Notes: generated from the sequence alone by a model not told the origin. 64,000 nucleotides of DNA from Aeromonas sobria (GCF_000820145.1 NZ_CDBW01000013.1:1-64000), one strand, 5' to 3'; numbered from the stretch's first letter, positions 27,137-38,054 are shown. Made by a program: numbers and translations.

Positions 27137-29554
27137 ATGAAAAAAAAATTAACCCCATTGGTCATAGCGATCACTATAGCGCTATCCGGCTGTGATAGTG
27201 ATTCGACCAGCGATTCAGACACCGAACGCCCCACGCCAGACACATCATTGATCCAGTATATCAATCCCTTTATCGGTACCGGGGCTGATGGCCACACCTT
27301 CCCCGGAGCCGTCTACCCCGGCGGGCTGGTACAGCTCTCCCCTGATACCGAAATGGAGGGTTGGGGCTCGGCAGCCGGCTATTTTGACCATGGTTCGGTA
27401 TCAGATATTCCAGTTTACGGTTTCTCTCACACTCATTTATCAGGCACTGGCATCACGGATCTCGGTGATATTCTCGTGTTGCCATTTACCGATAAAAAAG
27501 ACTCCACTTACAACACCTTTGATAAATCCAATGAGAAGGCTGAAGCAGGCTACTATTCGGTCACTCTTAACCGAGGTGAAATCAAGGCAGAGTTAACAAC
27601 CTCACCCCGGGTTGGGTATCATAAATATACCTTCCCAAAAGGCAGCACTCCTGCGATTAAACTCGATCTTGATCACACCCTGAATAAGAGTTGGGGCAAT
27701 CGCACCACCATTGGTGATATCGAGTTTGTCGATGAATATACCATTCGCGGCAAACGCAGCTCGGATGGCTGGGCCAACAACCAGCACATCTACTTTTATG
27801 TAAAATTCAATCAGCCGGTGGTCAAGGCCAGAGTCGTTGTCGACGATGTAGAAACGGAAGTTACCCTGAAAAAAGATGCCTTCAAGGGCATCAAAACCAT
27901 CGCCTATCTCACCTTTACCCCCACCGAACAACCGCTCGAACTGAAGGTCGGGATCTCCCCCACCGGGGTAGAAGGAGCGCAGAAGAATCTGGAAACCGAG
28001 GTGCCGGGTTGGGGTTTCGAGGATCAGGTAGCCAGCAACCAGCAAGCCTGGCATGGCGAGCTGGAAAAAGTGAAAGTGAGCGGAGGCACTCAGGCCCAAA
28101 AAGAGATCTTCTACACCGCTATGTACCACGCCCAGATTGCCCCGATGATTTTCCAGGATGTGGATGGCAAGTATCGTGCTATGCGTACTCAGGAGATCAA
28201 GGATGCCGGAGCCATCCCCAACTACTCCGTCTACTCCATGTGGGACACCTTCCGGGCACAGCATCCACTGCAAACAATCATCAACCCCCGTAAAGCCGAG
28301 GAGTATGTCAACGACCTGATCCGCAAGTACAAGGATGGCGGCATTCTGCCCAAGTGGGAGCTGCACGGCCATTACACCGGCACCATGATTGGCTTTCCCG
28401 CCATCTCCATCATTGCGGATGCCATGGCCAAGGGGATGAATGTCGATGCCCAGGAGGCTCTGGAAGCCGCCGAATATACCGCCCGCTATCACAAGAAAGA
28501 GGAGTTCCCGGACTGGAGCGAAGACCAGAACATAGGCGCGGCCAGCATTGCCCAGCTCGAGGTATACGAGCAGAACGGCTATGTGCATTGGGGATACTGG
28601 AACTCCACCTCCTATACCCTGGAGTTTGCTTACGGCGACTGGGCTCTCTCGGAAATTGCTCGAATGGCGGGCAACAACAAGGTTCAGCAGGAATTTCTCA
28701 AACGCTCGAACAACTACCTGAACCATTGGGATGCCAAAACCGGCTTCTTCCGCCCCAAAAACCACCCCGACAGCTGGAACCCGCACCGCCCTGCCAGCCA
28801 GTTCAATCAACCCGTTGATGAGAACTCTCCTGACTGCAAACTGGAGACGGTCAACAAACCCGATGGGACCAGCGTCGAGATGCGCGTCTGCCCGTTACTG
28901 CCATTTGACCCCTATTATGTGGACGAGTTTGCCTACACCGAGGGCAACAGCTGGCAATGGAAATTCCAGCCGCTGCACGCATTCCAGTGGCTCAAACAGG
29001 AGCTGGGTGGAGAGAAAGGATTGCGCGAGGATCTCGATGAACTGTTCAACGCCCGCTCATCTAATAGCGGTGAAGCGCTGCCTGACCTGACCGGCTATAT
29101 CGGCCAGTACATGCATGGCAATGAACCATCGCACCATATCCCCTACCTCTACAACATGACCGATGAACCGTGGAAAACTCAGGAGTATCTGGATCGGATC
29201 ATGAACGAGTTTTACACCACCAAGCCAACAGGCCTTATCGGCAACGAGGACGTGGGACAGATGTCAGCCTGGTACATCATGTCGGCCATGGGGTTCTATC
29301 AGGTTACCCCTGCCTCCCCGCACTACAGCATCGGCCGCCCACTGTTCGATGAGGTGACGATTGCAGTGAAAGATGGGCAATTCAGGATCACCGCCGACAA
29401 CAACAGCCCTCACAACAAGTACGTGAAGTCAGTGACCATCAACGGCAAGCCGCTATCGGGGGATCTCACCTTCGAGCACAGCGAGATCAGGGCTGGCGGC
29501 GAGTTGCACTTTGTCATGACAGGCGACAAGAGAGAGGCAATGACCCGACTCTAA
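27137..29554 (+). CDS. GH92-family alpha-mannosidase, lipoprotein
   Basis: 805 aa. A lipoprotein signal peptide ends in the lipobox LSGC (cysteine near residue 20), followed by a Ser/Asp-rich tether, so the mature enzyme is membrane-anchored outside the cytoplasm. Glycoside hydrolase family 92 features include YINPFIGTGADGHTFPGAVY near residue 40, the YGFSHTHLSGTG stretch near 95, and in the C-terminal (alpha/alpha)6 domain GNEDVGQMSAW and YSIGRP. GH92 enzymes are calcium-dependent exo-alpha-mannosidases that trim eukaryotic N-glycans. The ATG at 27137 has AAGGAG. A frame open to 27029 lacks these signals. Confidence 0.92.
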   Translation: MKKKLTPLVIAITIALSGCDSDSTSDSDTERPTPDTSLIQYINPFIGTGADGHTFPGAVYPGGLVQLSPDTEMEGWGSAAGYFDHGSVSDIPVYGFSHTHLSGTGITDLGDILVLPFTDKKDSTYNTFDKSNEKAEAGYYSVTLNRGEIKAELTTSPRVGYHKYTFPKGSTPAIKLDLDHTLNKSWGNRTTIGDIEFVDEYTIRGKRSSDGWANNQHIYFYVKFNQPVVKARVVVDDVETEVTLKKDAFKGIKTIAYLTFTPTEQPLELKVGISPTGVEGAQKNLETEVPGWGFEDQVASNQQAWHGELEKVKVSGGTQAQKEIFYTAMYHAQIAPMIFQDVDGKYRAMRTQEIKDAGAIPNYSVYSMWDTFRAQHPLQTIINPRKAEEYVNDLIRKYKDGGILPKWELHGHYTGTMIGFPAISIIADAMAKGMNVDAQEALEAAEYTARYHKKEEFPDWSEDQNIGAASIAQLEVYEQNGYVHWGYWNSTSYTLEFAYGDWALSEIARMAGNNKVQQEFLKRSNNYLNHWDAKTGFFRPKNHPDSWNPHRPASQFNQPVDENSPDCKLETVNKPDGTSVEMRVCPLLPFDPYYVDEFAYTEGNSWQWKFQPLHAFQWLKQELGGEKGLREDLDELFNARSSNSGEALPDLTGYIGQYMHGNEPSHHIPYLYNMTDEPWKTQEYLDRIMNEFYTTKPTGLIGNEDVGQMSAWYIMSAMGFYQVTPASPHYSIGRPLFDEVTIAVKDGQFRITADNNSPHNKYVKSVTINGKPLSGDLTFEHSEIRAGGELHFVMTGDKREAMTRL

Positions 29555-29569
29555 CCGTCCGCATAAATG

Positions 29570-29599
29570 AAAAATGCCGCGTAGCTACGCGGCATTTTT
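29570..29599. terminator. Bidirectional terminator between the GH92 gene and acnB
   Basis: A 15-bp perfect palindromic arm (AAAAATGCCGCGTAG and complement) with T-runs on both strands, placed between the two convergent stop codons. Confidence 0.93.
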
Positions 29600-29645
29600 A
29601 ATTGGATTACACAGAGCCTAGGGAAGGACCCTGTCATCCATTCAC

Positions 29646-32243
29646 TCAGACCGCTTGCTGCAGGATCACCGCATCGGCCTTCTTGGTGTAGGAGGCGATC
29701 TCGTTGAAGTTGAGGTAGCGGTAAGTATCTGCCGCCGTGGCATCCAGCGCCTTGGCGTACTGCAGGTACTCTGCCACGGTCGGGATCTTGCCGAGGATGG
29801 CGGCAACTGCTGCCAGCTCCGCAGAGGCCAAGTAGACGTTGGCGCCTTTACCCAGACGGTTCGGGAAGTTACGGGTGGAGGTAGAGACCACTGAGGCCCC
29901 TTCCGCTACACGCGCCTGGTTGCCCATGCACAGCGAACAGCCCGGGATCTCGATGCGAGCACCGACGCGCCCGAAAATGCCGTAGTAGCCCTCTTCGGTC
30001 AGCTGATCCTTGTCCATCTTGGTGGGCGGCGCTATCCACATGCGAGTCGGCAGCTCGCCCTGGAACTTCTCGAGCAGCTTGCCGGCGGCGCGGAAGTGGC
30101 CGATGTTGGTCATACAGGAACCGAGGAATACCTCGTCGATCTTGTCGCCAGCCACAGTGCTGAGCAGACGGGCATCGTCCGGATCGTTCGGCGCACAGAG
30201 AATTGGCTCCTTGATGGTGGCCAGATCGATCTCGATAATCTCGGCGTACTCGGCATCCTTGTCCGCTTCCATCAGCACAGGGTTGGCCAGCCACTCTTCC
30301 ATCCCCTTGATGCGGCGGGTAATGGTGCGCGGGTCGCCGTAGCCTTCGGAGAGCATCCATTTCAGCATCACTATGTTGGACTTCAGGTACTCGATGATCG
30401 GAGCCTGATCCAGCTTGATGGTGCAACCGGCGGCAGAGCGCTCGGCGCTGGCATCGGCCAGCTCGAATGCCTGCTCTACCTTCAGGGTCGGCAGACCTTC
30501 GATCTCGAGGATGCGGCCGGAGAAGATGTTCTTCTTGCCCGCTTTCTCGACGGTCAGCAGCCCCTTCTGGATGGCGGCGTAGGGGATGGCATGCACCAGA
30601 TCACGCAGGGTGATGCCCGGTTGCAGCTCGCCCTTGAAGCGCACCAACACGGACTCCGGCATATCCAGCGGCATCACACCGGTGGCGGCGGCGAACGCCA
30701 CCAGACCGGAACCCGCCGGGAAGGAGATGCCGATGGGGAAACGGGTGTGGGAGTCACCACCGGTACCCACGGTATCCGGCAGCAGCATGCGGTTCAACCA
30801 AGAGTGGATGACACCGTCACCCGGACGCAAGCTCACACCGCCGCGGTTCATGATGAAGTCCGGCAGGGTGTGGTGAGTCTGCACGTCGATAGGCTTGGGA
30901 TAGGCCGCGGTGTGGCAGAAGGACTGCATGGTCAGGTCGGCGGAGAAGCCGAGGCAGGCCAGATCTTTCAGCTCGTCGCGGGTCATCGGGCCCGTGGTGT
31001 CCTGAGAGCCGACCGTGGTCATCTTGGGCTCGCAGTAGGTGCCCGGGCGAATGCCCTGCACGCCACACGCCTTGCCCACCATCTTCTGGGCCAGGGTGAA
31101 GCCTTTGCCGGTATCGGCCACCGGTTGCGGGCGACGGAATACGGTGGAGAACGGCAGACCCATGGCTTCGCGAGCCTTGTCAGTCAGGCCGCGACCGATG
31201 ATCAGCGGGATACGGCCACCGGCGCGCACTTCGTCGATCAGCACCTCGGTTTTCAGTTCAAACTGCGCCAGCACCTGCTCGGTACCGTGCTTGCAGATCT
31301 TGCCGGCAAACGGGTAGATGTCGATCACATCGCCCATCTCCAGTTTGGAGACATCCACTTCGATGGGCAGGGCGCCGGCATCTTCCATGGTATTGAAGAA
31401 GATCGGAGCAATCTTGCCACCCAGACAGACACCGCCAGCGCGCTTGTTCGGCACAAACGGAATGTCGTCACCCATAAACCAGAGCACCGAGTTGGTGGCG
31501 GATTTACGGGAAGAGCCGGTACCGACCACGTCACCCACATAGGCCAGCGGGAAGCCTTTCTCTTTCAGGGCATCGATGGTCTTGATGGGGCCGACGGCAC
31601 CATCTTTGTCGGGGGTGATGCCGGGACGGGCGTTTTTCAGCATCGCCAGGGCGTGCAGCGGAATATCGGGGCGGGACCAGGCATCCGGTGCCGGAGAGAG
31701 GTCGTCAGTGTTGGTTTCGCCAGTCACCTTGAACACGGTGACGGTGATCTTCTCGGCCAGTTCCGGGCGGGAGAGGAACCACTGCGCATCAGCCCAGGAT
31801 TGCATCACCTGCTTGGCGTGGGCATTGCCCGCCTTGGCCTTCTCTTCCACGTCGTGGAAGGAGTCAAACATCAGCAGAGTGTGGGAGAGCCCCTTGGCGG
31901 CCAGAGGCGCCAGCGTGGCATGATCCAACAGATCGATCAGCGGTTGAATGTTGTAACCACCCTGCATGGTACCCAGCAGCGCAACGGCTTCTGCCGCAGT
32001 CAGTATCGGAGAGTGGGCTTCGCTCTTGGCGACGGCGGTGAGAAAACCGGCTTTGACATAGGCAGCTTCATCAACTCCGGGTGGAATGCGGGAGGACAAC
32101 AGCTCTTTGAGAAAGTCTTGTTCGCCAGCGGGCGGGTTCTTGAGAAGCGTTACCAGGGCGGCGACTTGCTCTGCATCCAGAGGCTTGGCGACCACGCCCT
32201 CGGCAGCACGTTCTGCGACGTGTTTACGGTATGTTTCAAGCAC
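29646..32243 (-). CDS. acnB: Aconitate hydratase B
   Basis: 865 aa, exactly the length of E. coli AcnB. It interconverts citrate and isocitrate in the TCA cycle and, when its iron-sulfur cluster is lost, AcnB can bind mRNA. The N-terminal HEAT-like domain (about 1-160) marks the B type. Cluster cysteines appear in GSCMTNIGH near 710 and in CSLCMG near 769-772. The start is a GTG at 32243 (V-L-E-T-Y-R-K-H), with AGAGGA 7 bases upstream; a longer frame reaches 32282 without a better site. In E. coli acnB follows lpd directly; here three genes lie between. Confidence 0.96.
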   Translation of the reverse strand: MLETYRKHVAERAAEGVVAKPLDAEQVAALVTLLKNPPAGEQDFLKELLSSRIPPGVDEAAYVKAGFLTAVAKSEAHSPILTAAEAVALLGTMQGGYNIQPLIDLLDHATLAPLAAKGLSHTLLMFDSFHDVEEKAKAGNAHAKQVMQSWADAQWFLSRPELAEKITVTVFKVTGETNTDDLSPAPDAWSRPDIPLHALAMLKNARPGITPDKDGAVGPIKTIDALKEKGFPLAYVGDVVGTGSSRKSATNSVLWFMGDDIPFVPNKRAGGVCLGGKIAPIFFNTMEDAGALPIEVDVSKLEMGDVIDIYPFAGKICKHGTEQVLAQFELKTEVLIDEVRAGGRIPLIIGRGLTDKAREAMGLPFSTVFRRPQPVADTGKGFTLAQKMVGKACGVQGIRPGTYCEPKMTTVGSQDTTGPMTRDELKDLACLGFSADLTMQSFCHTAAYPKPIDVQTHHTLPDFIMNRGGVSLRPGDGVIHSWLNRMLLPDTVGTGGDSHTRFPIGISFPAGSGLVAFAAATGVMPLDMPESVLVRFKGELQPGITLRDLVHAIPYAAIQKGLLTVEKAGKKNIFSGRILEIEGLPTLKVEQAFELADASAERSAAGCTIKLDQAPIIEYLKSNIVMLKWMLSEGYGDPRTITRRIKGMEEWLANPVLMEADKDAEYAEIIEIDLATIKEPILCAPNDPDDARLLSTVAGDKIDEVFLGSCMTNIGHFRAAGKLLEKFQGELPTRMWIAPPTKMDKDQLTEEGYYGIFGRVGARIEIPGCSLCMGNQARVAEGASVVSTSTRNFPNRLGKGANVYLASAELAAVAAILGKIPTVAEYLQYAKALDATAADTYRYLNFNEIASYTKKADAVILQQAV

Positions 32244-32472
32244 GACTAATTCCTCTTTGGTCTTTTTTTGGGGTTCGCCCACGCTCGCGGCGATCGTCCT
32301 TGCAGGACACCCCGTAGGGTGCTCCCCACTATATAAGTTTTAACGACTAATTAAAATCCAAACCCTGTTTACTTATTCATCACAAAAACGTAACCAACTA
32401 ACCCGCCTGATATTTTTTGAAAAATTACTGCCCACCACCAACCAGAGTTAACAAATTGGCAGCAATTTGGCA

Positions 32473-34746
32473 TTATTCGAACGTACTGCCCAATTGCAGA
32501 TAGAAGACATCATTGCCCCCCTCCGCCATGCCGTAGCCAAGGAAGATGGGGCCAAGGAAGCTCTCGACTCCCACATAGACAGAGCCAGCCGTAAACGAGC
32601 TCTCCAGGCTGATATCCTCACCCTTGTTCCAGACCCCCCCCTGCTCGATGGATCCACCCAGATAGAGCGGCACCTTGAGCGCGCCGAAGTCGTTGTCTGC
32701 CACCCTATAGATGTAACGCAAGCCGCCAAACAGGCTGTAGCGGCCACTCAGTTGGTAGCGCTGGAAACCGGATAGGCGGAACAGCCCCCCCAGATCCTGA
32801 ATGTGCAGCGGCACCACCTCTTCACTGCCTGAGCCGCCCCCTTCGAGGATAAGGTTGAGACTATGGCGGTCCCAGGACCAGGGTTTGATCATCGACAAGT
32901 GATAGTTCCACCCCTCACTGCGGGAGCTCTCGGAGGGGTCCCCATCCAGATCGACGTGGGAGTAGCCCAGCTTCATATCCCACTTAACCCCTTGGTAAGG
33001 GAAGTAGAGACTATCGAGGGTATCGTGCTCGAAACGGGCATAAGGCCCCCATGCATTGGCATCCACCTCCAGGTCATTGATATTTTTCACATCGATTTTG
33101 CCAGTCTGCCCCTCCAGCCCCATCGACAAGCGGCTCCATGGCTGGCGATTCCAGCCAACAGCGACATTAGTGCTGAAGAAAGAGTATTCAGAGTCGAGAT
33201 AACTGAGCTGCACTGACGAGGGGTCAGGGTCGGGGAAGAACAGCCGGCGCTGTGTCTGGTCATAGGCCAGACTGGCCTCGCCATAGAAGGTCTGGGAAGG
33301 CTCAAGCGGAGTATAGAAGTTGGTCTTGAGGTGCTTGGCGGTGCCCAGCGATGCCTCGGTCAGCCACTCGGCCCCCCAATCATTGACGTTGGTGAGGGTG
33401 TAGGACATGCCAACGTTGTAGTTGGAGGTATTCTCGAAGTCATCGGTGAAGCCAAACTGAAAGTTGAGGTAACCCGGCCCCCAGTTCTTCTCGCTGGCAT
33501 CCACCACCAGCACATTCTCCCCATCGCGCTCTTCCACCTCATAGGTGATGCGATCAAACGACTCCAATGCATAGAGGCGACGAATACCCGCCTCCAGACT
33601 CTCGTTGGTCTGCACCTTGTCCGGCCGCACTTTGAGCATGGCGCGGACTGTCTCATCAGAGAGGCGCGACTTGTTGATGATCTCCACCTTGTCGATGAAG
33701 TAAGCAGGCTGACCACTGCGCTCGGCACGACGGCTCAATTTCTGGTTGCGATAGGCGGCGTACTGCTCCTTGCTGAGGGACAGCTTATCGAGCTGCAGCG
33801 CTGCCTTTTCGGCGACCGCCTCCCCCATCTTGATCCCCTCCGGCATGCGGGCGAAATCGGCGATCCCCATGCCACCAAACTCGGGGACTAGCAGAATATC
33901 CTTAGGCCCCAGCAGCGCTTTCTGTTTTTCAGTGCCCACCTGGGTCATGTAGGTGGTGAGCTGATCGATCATCGCCAGACCAGACTTGAGGGACTCCCGG
34001 GTGCGCAGCTTGGCGCTGATATCCACCGCGATCACCACATCGGCCCCCATCGCCTTGGCGACATCCACCGGCATGTTGTTGACACTGCCGCCGTCCGCCA
34101 GAATATGCCCTTCCCAATCGACGGGCTTGAGCGCCCCCGGGATGGACATGGAGGCCTGCATCGCCTTGGCGAGGCTACCGCTCCCCAGCACAAAGGGGGT
34201 GACCGTCTCCATGTCGGTCGCTACCGCCCGATAGGGGATCGGCAGGTCATCAAAACTGTGCTGCACCGGCAGATTGGAGGTCGCCCCCCGCAGCAGACTG
34301 GCCATGGATTGGCCCTGGAAGAAGCCATCCGCTAACTGCACTGCATCGCCATTGACCCCGATATCGGTACGCAGCTGATACTGTTCGTTTTGCTGCTTCT
34401 TGCGCAAAGAGAGCTCATCGCGGCCCACTTTGTCCTGATAGCCCTTGTTCCAGTCAATGGCCAGGGTAGCGCGCTCCACCTCTTCGGCGCTGAGCCCCAT
34501 GGCGTACATGCCCGCCACGTAGGATCCCATGCTGGTACCCACTATGATGTCGACCGGAATACGCTTTTGCTCCAGCACCTTGAGGATGCCGATATGGGCC
34601 GATCCCTTGGCGCCGCCGCCGCTGAGCACCAGAGCAATCTTGGGACGTCCACCATCAGCGGCTTGAGCCAGCAGAGGGCTGAGCGCCACCAACACCAAAA
34701 GCAGACGGGTCCATCCCGCACCAAAGCTGCGCATCATATTTTCCAT
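32473..34746 (-). CDS. Patatin-type outer membrane phospholipase (type Vd autotransporter-like)
   Basis: About 757 aa. A signal peptide ends near ALSPLLAQA. The patatin domain (about residues 40-330) has the oxyanion hole GGGAKGSAH, the nucleophile in GTSMG and the dyad aspartate in ADGG. A POTRA-like segment (about 340-420, FIDKVEIINKSRLSD) and a BamA-like beta barrel (about 450-757) follow, ending YLQLGSTFE. This order is that of PlpD/FplA, where the barrel carries the lipase to the cell surface. The start is uncertain: ATG at 34746, 34737 or 34734, or a TTG at 34770. GGA lies before 34737. Confidence 0.88.
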   Translation of the reverse strand: MENMMRSFGAGWTRLLLVLVALSPLLAQAADGGRPKIALVLSGGGAKGSAHIGILKVLEQKRIPVDIIVGTSMGSYVAGMYAMGLSAEEVERATLAIDWNKGYQDKVGRDELSLRKKQQNEQYQLRTDIGVNGDAVQLADGFFQGQSMASLLRGATSNLPVQHSFDDLPIPYRAVATDMETVTPFVLGSGSLAKAMQASMSIPGALKPVDWEGHILADGGSVNNMPVDVAKAMGADVVIAVDISAKLRTRESLKSGLAMIDQLTTYMTQVGTEKQKALLGPKDILLVPEFGGMGIADFARMPEGIKMGEAVAEKAALQLDKLSLSKEQYAAYRNQKLSRRAERSGQPAYFIDKVEIINKSRLSDETVRAMLKVRPDKVQTNESLEAGIRRLYALESFDRITYEVEERDGENVLVVDASEKNWGPGYLNFQFGFTDDFENTSNYNVGMSYTLTNVNDWGAEWLTEASLGTAKHLKTNFYTPLEPSQTFYGEASLAYDQTQRRLFFPDPDPSSVQLSYLDSEYSFFSTNVAVGWNRQPWSRLSMGLEGQTGKIDVKNINDLEVDANAWGPYARFEHDTLDSLYFPYQGVKWDMKLGYSHVDLDGDPSESSRSEGWNYHLSMIKPWSWDRHSLNLILEGGGSGSEEVVPLHIQDLGGLFRLSGFQRYQLSGRYSLFGGLRYIYRVADNDFGALKVPLYLGGSIEQGGVWNKGEDISLESSFTAGSVYVGVESFLGPIFLGYGMAEGGNDVFYLQLGSTFE

Positions 34747-34969
34747 ATTATTCAGGGGGTCAGTCACCAAAGATGGCTTCTACTATAAGGAGCGTGGCGG
34801 TTAGCGCAACCGCCAATCCGCATCCTGCGCGGCCAGCATGCCGGAGGGGCGAGCCGCCGCCCCTGTGAGCGCAAACGTAATCCGCAAATAAAGGGCTGCC
34901 TGCCTCATGGACGGTGCAGCGCTGCCGCTAATATGAGGGTCGTCAACCCTCCACCTTTTGAGCACGTTT

Positions 34970-36880
34970 ATGCTGGCAACCCTCACTCTTAAACAGAAAA
35001 TACTGGCTACGGTCACCCTGGCCGTGGTCGTCTCCTGCCTGCTGGTAGGCTACTTCAGTCAACGCTCGGCCCAGCAACTGATCGAAAACCGGATGTTCGA
35101 GCAGGAGCTGCCCAACCTGACCCAGCGGATCAGCAAGGAGATTGAACAGGATCTCCACGGCATCGCCCAGGCCGCCCGCCAACTGGCCACCGACCGCTTC
35201 ATCCTCGACTGGGTGGATCGGGGCATGCCCAAAGAGCAGGAGCCTATTCTCATCAACCAGCTCAAGGATGTGGCCAACCAGTATGGTCTGGTGACCGCCT
35301 CTTTCGCCGATCGCCAGAGTGCCGCCTACTACAACCAGGATGGCTTCCTGCGCAACCTGACCCCAACGCAGGATGGCTGGTTCTATGACTACACCAAGAG
35401 CCAGAAGGAGATGACCCTCAGCATCTTTCGCGAGAGCAACGGCGAGGTGAAGCTGTTCGTCAACTTCCAGCAGCTCAACGGTCGCGGGCTGGCCGGCTTT
35501 GCCAAATCCCTCGACAGCATGGTGACCATGGTCGCCAACTTCCGGCTGGAAGAGAGTGGCATCGTCTTTATGGTCGATGGCAGCGGCAAGGTGAAGCTGC
35601 ACCCCGAGGCTAACCGCATCGAACGCGATACCCTTGGCAGCATTGCCAGCGGTGATACCGGCAGCCTGCTGGCCAAACAACCTTTTGCCGTCATCAACGC
35701 CGAGGTGAACGGCGAGCCCATGGTACTGGCCAGTAGCTATATCCCGCTGCTCGACTGGTATCTGGTGGCCCAGGTGCCACAAGCCGAGATCTATGCCGAG
35801 CTGGATCAGACCCGCAACGAGATCCTGATGATCTCGCTGGTGATTGCGCTGGCCATGGGGCTGATGGGGATGCTGCTGGCAGGCTCGGTCAGTCGTCCGC
35901 TCAACGAGTTGGCCCGCCTGTTCAAGGAGCTGGGCAGCGGCGATGGGGATCTCACCCAACGCCTCAAGGTGGAAGGTCGTGATGAGCTGAGTCAGGTCGC
36001 CACCGGCTTCAACAACTTCGTCGCCAAGATCCACGCCTCCATCGAGCAGGTGGCAGAGAACTCCCGCCAGCTCGCCGACACCGCCAACGAGGTGGCCAAC
36101 AAGGCGCAGCTGACCCAGCACAACTGTACCGCCCAGCGCGACCGCACCGTGCAGGTGGCGACCGCCATCCACGAGATGGGGGCTACGGTGAGCGAGATCG
36201 CCGGTAACGCCTCACTGGCAGCCGACGTTGCCAAACAAGCCAACGATCAGGCCGATGCGGGTGCTGTGGTGGTGGCGCAGGCACGCCACGGCATCGTCGG
36301 GCTCTCCGGCGATATTGAGCAGGTGGCAGGGGTCATAGAGTCGCTGGCGAGCCAGACCGACTCCATCGGCAGCATCCTCGAAACCATCCGCAGCATCTCG
36401 GAGCAGACCAACCTGCTGGCTCTGAACGCCGCTATCGAGGCCGCTCGCGCCGGTGAACAGGGTCGCGGCTTCGCCGTGGTAGCGGATGAGGTGCGCAATC
36501 TGGCCAACCGCTCCGCCGCTTCGACCGCCGAGATCCAGGGGATGATCAACCGCTTGCAGGAGCAGAGTGCCCGCGCCGTCAGTGCCATGGCACAAGGGCG
36601 CAACCAGAGTCTCGAAGTGGTGAGTCAGGCCGATGCAGCCAACGCTGCCCTCGGCCAGATCACCGCCCACATCACCCAGATCAACGACATGAATATCCAG
36701 GTCGCCACCGCCACCGAGGAGCAGTCCAGCGTGGTCGGCGAGATCAACCGCAATGTGGAGGATATCAACCAGCTCACCATGGAGACCGCCGATATCGCCC
36801 ACCAGCTGACCGAGTCCAGCCGCAGCCTGCAGCAGCTCTCCGGCCAGCTGGACAAGCTGGTTGGCAACTTCCGGCTCTGA
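34970..36880 (+). CDS. Methyl-accepting chemotaxis protein
   Basis: 636 aa. Membrane helix 1 (about 8-30), a periplasmic ligand domain of double-Cache type (about 35-275, with the aromatic-rich [14 protein letters not shown] near 140), helix 2 (about 280-300), HAMP (about 302-355) and a cytoplasmic signalling domain. The conserved hairpin tip reads [17 protein letters not shown], then [15 protein letters not shown]. It passes ligand occupancy to CheA/CheW. The ligand is unknown; related Cache receptors bind amino acids or organic acids. The ATG at 34970 is used; an upstream TTG at 34958 is also open. No CheR-tethering pentapeptide is seen at the C-terminus. Confidence 0.93.
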   Translation: MLATLTLKQKILATVTLAVVVSCLLVGYFSQRSAQQLIENRMFEQELPNLTQRISKEIEQDLHGIAQAARQLATDRFILDWVDRGMPKEQEPILINQLKDVANQYGLVTASFADRQSAAYYNQDGFLRNLTPTQDGWFYDYTKSQKEMTLSIFRESNGEVKLFVNFQQLNGRGLAGFAKSLDSMVTMVANFRLEESGIVFMVDGSGKVKLHPEANRIERDTLGSIASGDTGSLLAKQPFAVINAEVNGEPMVLASSYIPLLDWYLVAQVPQAEIYAELDQTRNEILMISLVIALAMGLMGMLLAGSVSRPLNELARLFKELGSGDGDLTQRLKVEGRDELSQVATGFNNFVAKIHASIEQVAENSRQLADTANEVANKAQLTQHNCTAQRDRTVQVATAIHEMGATVSEIAGNASLAADVAKQANDQADAGAVVVAQARHGIVGLSGDIEQVAGVIESLASQTDSIGSILETIRSISEQTNLLALNAAIEAARAGEQGRGFAVVADEVRNLANRSAASTAEIQGMINRLQEQSARAVSAMAQGRNQSLEVVSQADAANAALGQITAHITQINDMNIQVATATEEQSSVVGEINRNVEDINQLTMETADIAHQLTESSRSLQQLSGQLDKLVGNFRL

Positions 36881-36903
36881 CCCACACCCTGACCTGAACC
36901 ATC

Positions 36904-36937
36904 AACAACAGAGAGCGCCGCGGCGCTCTCTGTTGTT
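36904..36937 (+). terminator. Terminator after the chemoreceptor gene
   Basis: A long perfect palindrome (AACAACAGAGAGCGCCG and complement) followed by TTTCTCG, 23 bases after the stop codon. It also lies just beyond the 3' end of the convergent diguanylate cyclase gene. Confidence 0.85.
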
Positions 36938-36965
36938 TCTCGTGGTTGCTCCTTCGGTATAACCG

Positions 36966-37928
36966 TCAGCGCTTGCTATCCCGCTTGCGCTGATACATCA
37001 GCTCATCGGCGCGGGTGAGCAGCTCGGCCAGCGATACACAACTGCGCCCGTCATAGCTGACGATCCCGGTACTGCAGGCAAGCGCATAACCGCAACCACT
37101 GTGCCGATTATGCTCGGCCAAGATAGCGTTGAAACGCTCATAAGCCAGCTGCGCCTGCGCCTCCACCACATTGGGCAGCAGGACGGCGAACTCATCGCCT
37201 CCCATGCGGGCAAACACATCGGCGCCACGAAAAGCCTGTTTGAGCAGAGTGGCAAAGACGATCAGGGCCCGATCCCCTTCCGCATGTCCCCAGCGATCAT
37301 TGATCCCCTTGAAACCATTGAGATCCAGATAGAGCAACGCCAGTGGCATCTGCAAGCGACTGGCCAGCGAGAGACTCTTCTCTGCCAGCATCACGAACCC
37401 GCGCCGATTGGAGATCCGGGTCAACTCATCAATGGTGGCCAGTTGTACCGCTTCGAGCTCCCGCACCACCATCGCCGCCAGATCCTTGAGCAGCCCCACA
37501 TCTTCGTCACTCAAGACTCGTGGCACCGTATCGATGATACAGAGCGTCCCCAGCTTACAACCGTTGGCGATCTGCAGTGGCTGTCCGGCATAGAAGCGGA
37601 TGCAAGGCCCGCCCACTACCAGCGGATTGTCGGCAAAACGGGGATCCAGCGAGGCATCGGGTACGATGAAGGTCTCATTACCCATGATGGCGTGGCCGCA
37701 GAATGAAATATCCCGCGCAGTCTCGCTGACCTCCAGCCCGATACAGGATTTAAACCACTGGCGATCTTCATCCACCAGACTCACCAGCGCGATCGGGACA
37801 TCAAACACCCGTCGGGCCATGCGGGTCAGCCGGTCAAACCGCTCCTCGGCCTCGGAATCAAGCAAAGAGAGCCGCCGCAGAGTGTCCAGTCGCAATGCCT
37901 CATCGGGTGGAATAGGTGCCTCTAGCAT
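36966..37928 (-). CDS. GAF-GGDEF diguanylate cyclase
   Basis: 320 aa, soluble. A GAF domain (about 20-155, with the conserved FCGHAIM, DARF-like DPRFADNPLV, and IRFYAGQPL) precedes a GGDEF domain (about 165-318). The active site reads MGGDEF intact, and the product-inhibition I-site RxxD (RGAD) lies five residues before it, so synthesis of c-di-GMP with feedback control is expected. The ATG at 37928 has GAGAG upstream; the in-frame ATG at 37967 has none. It lies between the chemoreceptor and lpd, pointing away from the former. Confidence 0.92.
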   Translation of the reverse strand: MLEAPIPPDEALRLDTLRRLSLLDSEAEERFDRLTRMARRVFDVPIALVSLVDEDRQWFKSCIGLEVSETARDISFCGHAIMGNETFIVPDASLDPRFADNPLVVGGPCIRFYAGQPLQIANGCKLGTLCIIDTVPRVLSDEDVGLLKDLAAMVVRELEAVQLATIDELTRISNRRGFVMLAEKSLSLASRLQMPLALLYLDLNGFKGINDRWGHAEGDRALIVFATLLKQAFRGADVFARMGGDEFAVLLPNVVEAQAQLAYERFNAILAEHNRHSGCGYALACSTGIVSYDGRSCVSLAELLTRADELMYQRKRDSKR

Positions 37929-38005
37929 TGGATATCTCTCGTCCGTGATAAAACCTATCTTTAGCATATTTGGCTTTAGAAAAGTCGGTGTGCAGCGGAG
38001 AAAAC

Positions 38006-38033
38006 AAAAAGCCGCTCGATTGAGCGGCTTTTT
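38006..38033. terminator. Terminator downstream of lpd
   Basis: A 12-bp perfect stem (AAAAAGCCGCTC and complement) with a 4-base loop and T-runs on both strands, 21 bases beyond the lpd stop. It ends the pdhR-aceEF-lpd transcription unit. Confidence 0.93.
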
Positions 38034-38054
38034 CAGGCTAGCGGGGGAAGAAAA

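Noticed and set aside
30096..32249. 717-codon plus-strand open frame
   Set aside because: Antisense shadow of acnB; His/Gly/Gln-rich translation without any family signature.
36212..36802. 196-codon minus-strand frame
   Set aside because: Antisense to the chemoreceptor signalling domain, with repetitive Asp/Gly/His composition.
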